Assembly: GCA_965249685.1 (NCBI GenBank)
Contig: CBDFMN010000003.1
Location: forward strand, 2,976,001 to 3,040,000
Direction: 5' to 3'
Source of the DNA: RH-AL1 sp965249685
GTDB taxonomy: Bacteria > Pseudomonadota > Alphaproteobacteria > Rhizobiales > Beijerinckiaceae
DNA: 64,000 nt
In this document: piece by piece, positions 60,784 to 64,000 of the stretch
Numbering within the stretch: the first letter of the stretch is position 1
Layout of the letters: each line of letters begins with the position of its first letter
Translations under genes and position numbers: made by a program
Notes under the pieces: model-generated
Seen by the model: only the letters and a program-made list of their open reading frames with translations
The model's database searches: none
What the model was told of the DNA's origin: nothing

Positions 60784-61933
60784 TGTCGACGTCCTCATCC
60801 TCGGAGGCGGCTGCGCGGGCCTCAGCCTGGGACAGCGCCTGGCGGAAATTTCGACCTCGACGAGGCGCGCCCTGATCCTCGAGGCACGACAGGCCTACGT
60901 CCATGACCGGGCCTGGTGCTTCTGGCGCACGGCACCGCACCGGTACGACCATCTCGTCACGCACCAATGGTCGACCCTGCAGGTTGGGACGGCGCAGGTG
61001 GATTGTCGCGATACGCCCTATCAATTGCTCCCCTCGGGCGCCTTCTACGACGACACCGGCGCCACGATCGCACGCGCGGACAAGGTCGAGCTGCGCCTCG
61101 ATATGTCCGTGACGGCCCCGCCCGTTCGCCATGGAGAGGGATGGTGCGTCGAGACAAACCAGGGAAGGGTCTCCGCCGCCCAGATCATCGACACTCGACC
61201 CCTCTGCGCGCCCGCCGCCGGGGGAGCCGTGCTTTGGCAGTCGTTTTTTGGACAGGAGGTCTCCTGCGAGGCGGGGATCTTCCATTCCGACGTTTGCATC
61301 CTGATGGATTTCTCCGACGTCCGTCACGGAGACGTTCTTTTCCACTACATCCTCCCGCAATCGTCCATCCGCGCGCTCGTGGAGACGACCGTCTTCGGCG
61401 TCCGCCCGCTCGGCGTCGCAGACTTGGCCGATCATCAGTCAAGGGTCATGGAGCGCGTGTGTCGGAACGCAGCCTTCACCGTGTTGCGAAGTGAGAGCGG
61501 CATGCTGCCGATGGGCTTGACCTCGCCCTTGCCGAACAACGGCGCGACCTACGTTCGGGCGGGCCTGATGAGTGGTGGCGCAAGACCGAGCACCGGTTAC
61601 GCCTTCCAGCGGATACAGCGGTGGGCAGAGCTCTCGGCTCATGCCATCGCAGGCGGCGGTCTGGCACAGGGCCACGCCCCCGATGCCTTCGTGCAACGCC
61701 TGATGGACCGGCTGTTCCTTCGCGTGCTCCGCAATCACCCGGAGCGAGGCGCGGAACTCTTCACGCGGATCTTCTCGACGAGCGAGACGGCGCGCGTGAT
61801 CCGCTTTCTCAGCGACAGCGGTTCGACGCTCGATCAGCTCGCCATCATGGCGACACTGCCCATCGGCCTGTTCCTCCGCGAACTCGGATCGAGCGTTTCG
61901 GAGCGGTGGAGCCACAGCAGGGGGGCCGCTTGA
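60773..61933 (+). CDS. crtY: lycopene beta-cyclase
   Basis: This 386-residue flavoprotein forms both rings of beta-carotene from lycopene. The N-terminal VDVLILGGGCAGLSLGQRL is the dinucleotide fold, and DRAWCFWRTAPH, PYQLLPSGAFYDD and GMLPMG fit CrtY-type cyclases. GTG 60773 was chosen as start because it gives the fold complete. Two bases before the blh start. Confidence 0.92.
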   Translation: MGTDVDVLILGGGCAGLSLGQRLAEISTSTRRALILEARQAYVHDRAWCFWRTAPHRYDHLVTHQWSTLQVGTAQVDCRDTPYQLLPSGAFYDDTGATIARADKVELRLDMSVTAPPVRHGEGWCVETNQGRVSAAQIIDTRPLCAPAAGGAVLWQSFFGQEVSCEAGIFHSDVCILMDFSDVRHGDVLFHYILPQSSIRALVETTVFGVRPLGVADLADHQSRVMERVCRNAAFTVLRSESGMLPMGLTSPLPNNGATYVRAGLMSGGARPSTGYAFQRIQRWAELSAHAIAGGGLAQGHAPDAFVQRLMDRLFLRVLRNHPERGAELFTRIFSTSETARVIRFLSDSGSTLDQLAIMATLPIGLFLRELGSSVSERWSHSRGAA

Positions 61934-61935
61934 CC

Positions 61936-62805
61936 ATGCTCCGGAAGGCCCAAAGCATCGTCTTCATCGCGTCGGCGTTCCTCGTCGTCATCGCGACGGC
62001 TGGCTTGCCGCGTCCGAGCGAGCGGATCGAACTCGTCGTTATCGCGGTTCTGATTATGGTTTTCGGGGTGCCTCACGGCGCTTTCGATACGATTTTCGCG
62101 CGCCAGCTCCACTCGCTTCGAACCTTCTCGGGCTGGGCGATCGCCGGCCTGCTCTATAGCGCGCTCGGGGCCATCGTCGTCGCGATCTGGTTGATCGCAC
62201 CGGGGCTCTTCCTGGGCGTGTTCTTAGGGATCTCCGCGTGGCACTTTTCAGGCGATCCGGTGCGAGGGACAAGCACGATCGCGCGGATCCTCTACGGAGG
62301 AGCGGTCATCGTTCTTCCCGCCCTGCTTCATCCCGACGACGTTCAGCGGCTCTTCGGCTTCCTTGCCGGATCGAGCGCGGCCGCGTCGCTCACGATTGCC
62401 CTGCGCTACGCCGGACTACCGTGGCTCCTCCTGTTGATTGCAGCGGCATTGTTTGAGGCCCGCCGTGATTGCTTGACCAGCCTCGAGATGATCGCGCTCG
62501 CGGCGCTGTCGGCGCTGGCGCCTCCCCTCATCGGCTTCACGCTGTTTTTTTGCGCGATGCACGGGGCGAGGCATATCCTGAGGACAGTGGCCTTCGCGGA
62601 CGCGTCATGGTCGCCCTCCTCGTTGGCCATCTTCGCCCTGGCGCCGATGCTGGTCGTCGTCATCGCGTCGGCCGTCTGCTGGCAGTATCTTGGAAACACG
62701 CCGTTCGATATGCGGATCGTCCGCATTCTTTTTGTCGGTCTTGCCGCCCTGACGGTGCCCCACATGGTGCTGGTGGAACGCGCAAGATTCAGGAAGCTTA
62801 TCTAG
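61936..62805 (+). CDS. blh: beta-carotene 15,15'-dioxygenase, Brp/Blh family
   Basis: This 289-residue membrane enzyme with about eight segments cleaves beta-carotene into two retinal molecules. Candidate iron-binding histidines: VFGVPHGAFDT, ISAWHFSGDP, FCAMHGARHILR and TVPHMVLVE. It is the last gene of the cassette and directly supplies the rhodopsin chromophore. Some residues around the first motif differ from marine Blh (PHGAFDT rather than PHG-x-x-DH). Confidence 0.9.
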   Translation: MLRKAQSIVFIASAFLVVIATAGLPRPSERIELVVIAVLIMVFGVPHGAFDTIFARQLHSLRTFSGWAIAGLLYSALGAIVVAIWLIAPGLFLGVFLGISAWHFSGDPVRGTSTIARILYGGAVIVLPALLHPDDVQRLFGFLAGSSAAASLTIALRYAGLPWLLLLIAAALFEARRDCLTSLEMIALAALSALAPPLIGFTLFFCAMHGARHILRTVAFADASWSPSSLAIFALAPMLVVVIASAVCWQYLGNTPFDMRIVRILFVGLAALTVPHMVLVERARFRKLI

Positions 62806-62891
62806 TCTCATCGGATGAAAGGGTCAGCAGGGCCGAAGACGGTGGCTCTCCATGCGCTTGAGACGACAGGGAAGACTGAGCGTTGCAGGCG

Positions 62892-63959
62892 TTAGAGTTG
62901 AAGCAAAGACTCGTGCGTTCCGTCCTCCTGCCAGACTTGGAGTGCCGCGGGGTCGATCTCCACCCGGCAGGGGCCGGGCGCCGCGGCTTGGCTTGGATCC
63001 AACGCGGCGCGTACGACCGCGTGCCCGAGGCGGAGCGTCACGCGGCGCTTACCGCCGCGCGCAGCGTCCGCGGCCAGCATACAAGCCTCCACGCCGCCGG
63101 CTGCGACCAGGCGGATGCAACTCGGCCGCACGCACCAGCCCACGGGGCCAAGCGTCAAGGCAGGCCCGGCGACGGCGATCTCGACGCCGGCCCCGACGGC
63201 GATCCGATCCGGGGCGATGGCGCGGCCGGCGGCGACCGCGTCAGCGCCGAGCAAGCGGGCCGCCGCGGCGCTGCCGGGACGGCGGTAGACGTCCTCCACC
63301 GGTCCGCAGCGTAGCACCCGCCCAGCCTGGAGCAGCAGCATTTCGTCCGCCAGCGCCATCGCCTCGGCGGGATCGTGCGTGACGAGGATCGTGGTGGCGT
63401 CGATCTCCCCTTGCAGCAGCAGCAGCTCGTCGCGCAGCCGCGCCCGCAAGGGGGCGTCGAGTGCCGAGAAGGGTTCGTCGAGCAGGAGCAGGCGGCTCGG
63501 GCGCGCCAGTGCGCGGGCCAATGCGACCCGCTGCTGCTGGCCGAGCGAGAGGGCGGCCGTGCTACGGCCTTCCAGGCCGCCGAGTTCCAGCCGCTCGGTC
63601 CAGTGGGCCGCGCGCGCGGGATCGGTGCCGACGGCGAACCGCACCTGCTCGGCCAGCGTGAGGTGGGGCAGCAGGCCATAGCTCTGCGGCACATAGGCGA
63701 TGCCCCGCGCATGGGCGGGGCGCCGGCCGAGGTCGGCGCCGCCGAGCGTCAGCGTGGCTTTGTCCCCATGGTCGAGGCCGGCGATCAGCCGCAGCGTCGC
63801 GGACTTGCCCGAGCCGGAGGCACCGAGGATCGCCAGCCGTCGCGCTGGCGTCCGCCACGCCACGTCGAGGCTGAAACCATCCAACCGGCGGCGAAATGCG
63901 AAGGCTATCACCTGGTCCGCCCGCCTCGGTGCCGGAGGCGCGGCCGAGATCGGCGGCAA
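62892..63959 (-). CDS. molybdate/sulfate-type ABC transporter ATP-binding protein (start uncertain)
   Basis: This 355-residue ABC ATPase has Walker A ILGASGSGKSATLR, Q-loop VPQSYGLLPH, signature LSLGQQQRVALARAL, Walker B LLLLDEPFSALD and H-loop VTHDPAEAMALAD. It ends in a TOBE-like domain. It most resembles ModC/CysA type importers, probably for molybdate. The start is shown at TTG 63959, but the frame remains open to the window edge, so the true start or a fusion may lie outside. It reads from the window edge towards the rhodopsin cassette. Confidence 0.82.
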   Translation of the reverse strand: MPPISAAPPAPRRADQVIAFAFRRRLDGFSLDVAWRTPARRLAILGASGSGKSATLRLIAGLDHGDKATLTLGGADLGRRPAHARGIAYVPQSYGLLPHLTLAEQVRFAVGTDPARAAHWTERLELGGLEGRSTAALSLGQQQRVALARALARPSRLLLLDEPFSALDAPLRARLRDELLLLQGEIDATTILVTHDPAEAMALADEMLLLQAGRVLRCGPVEDVYRRPGSAAAARLLGADAVAAGRAIAPDRIAVGAGVEIAVAGPALTLGPVGWCVRPSCIRLVAAGGVEACMLAADAARGGKRRVTLRLGHAVVRAALDPSQAAAPGPCRVEIDPAALQVWQEDGTHESLLQL

Positions 63960-64000
63960 CGCCGACGCCGCCTCGCGCGCGCCGCGCCGCTTGCGCCCGG

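Noticed and set aside
62806..62891. Copy of the tRNA-His 3' end as right boundary of the rhodopsin cassette
   Set aside because: No match to the T arm or acceptor sequence is visible after blh.

Overview
The window is a high-GC (roughly two-thirds G+C) chromosomal segment of an alphaproteobacterium, most likely of the order Hyphomicrobiales (Rhizobiales). The reasons are the DNPR-type (meso-DAP) MurE, the tRNA-His without G-1 and with A73, EcfG-type promoters, the PdhS/PleC-like kinase and a GTA-type tail module. I cannot name the genus. A Beijerinckiaceae, Methylobacteriaceae or Lichenihabitans-like organism would fit, but that is inference.

Layout. 1-2.65 kb: the end of a glycogen phosphorylase gene and the egtB-egtD ergothioneine operon, with an EcfG-like stress promoter. 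2.65-28.7 kb: a compact prophage or GTA-like element. It has a LexA/S24-type repressor with three GGTA-N4-TACC operators, small early genes, terminase, portal, protease, capsid, connectors, tail tube, chaperone, tape measure, a TIM-barrel/DUF2460/DUF2163/NlpC-P60 baseplate set, a host-specificity protein, a fibre, a GH19 endolysin and small membrane proteins. No integrase or replication gene is visible. Between portal and protease, about 2 kb holds decayed copies of the portal 3' end mixed with 'tip' fragments and two paralogous small genes. This looks like the remains of a swappable portal C-terminus with linked small partner genes.

28.7-52.1 kb (all minus strand): pncB, a frameshifted recN, bamD, then a complete division and cell-wall (dcw) cluster read in the direction mraZ-rsmH-ftsL-ftsI-murE-murF-mraY-murD-ftsW-murG-murC-murB-ddl-ftsQ-ftsA-ftsZ. 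Most junctions are ATGA overlaps. The lpxC gene that usually lies between ftsZ and bamD in relatives is absent here. 52.2-55.9 kb: a small hypothetical gene, a 56-residue stress-type protein with a perfect EcfG promoter, a large PAS histidine kinase and tRNA-His.

56.5-62.8 kb: a complete light-driven proton-pump cassette immediately downstream of tRNA-His: rhodopsin, crtE, crtI, crtB, crtY and a blh-type beta-carotene dioxygenase. Together these can make GGPP, phytoene, lycopene, beta-carotene and retinal, and so a functional pump. The pump has D92/T96/E103 (proton-pump DTE), L100 (green tuning) and a Trp where antenna-binding rhodopsins have Gly, which agrees with the absence of carotenoid hydroxylase or ketolase genes in the cassette. 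The window ends in a molybdate/sulfate-type ABC ATPase gene on the minus strand.
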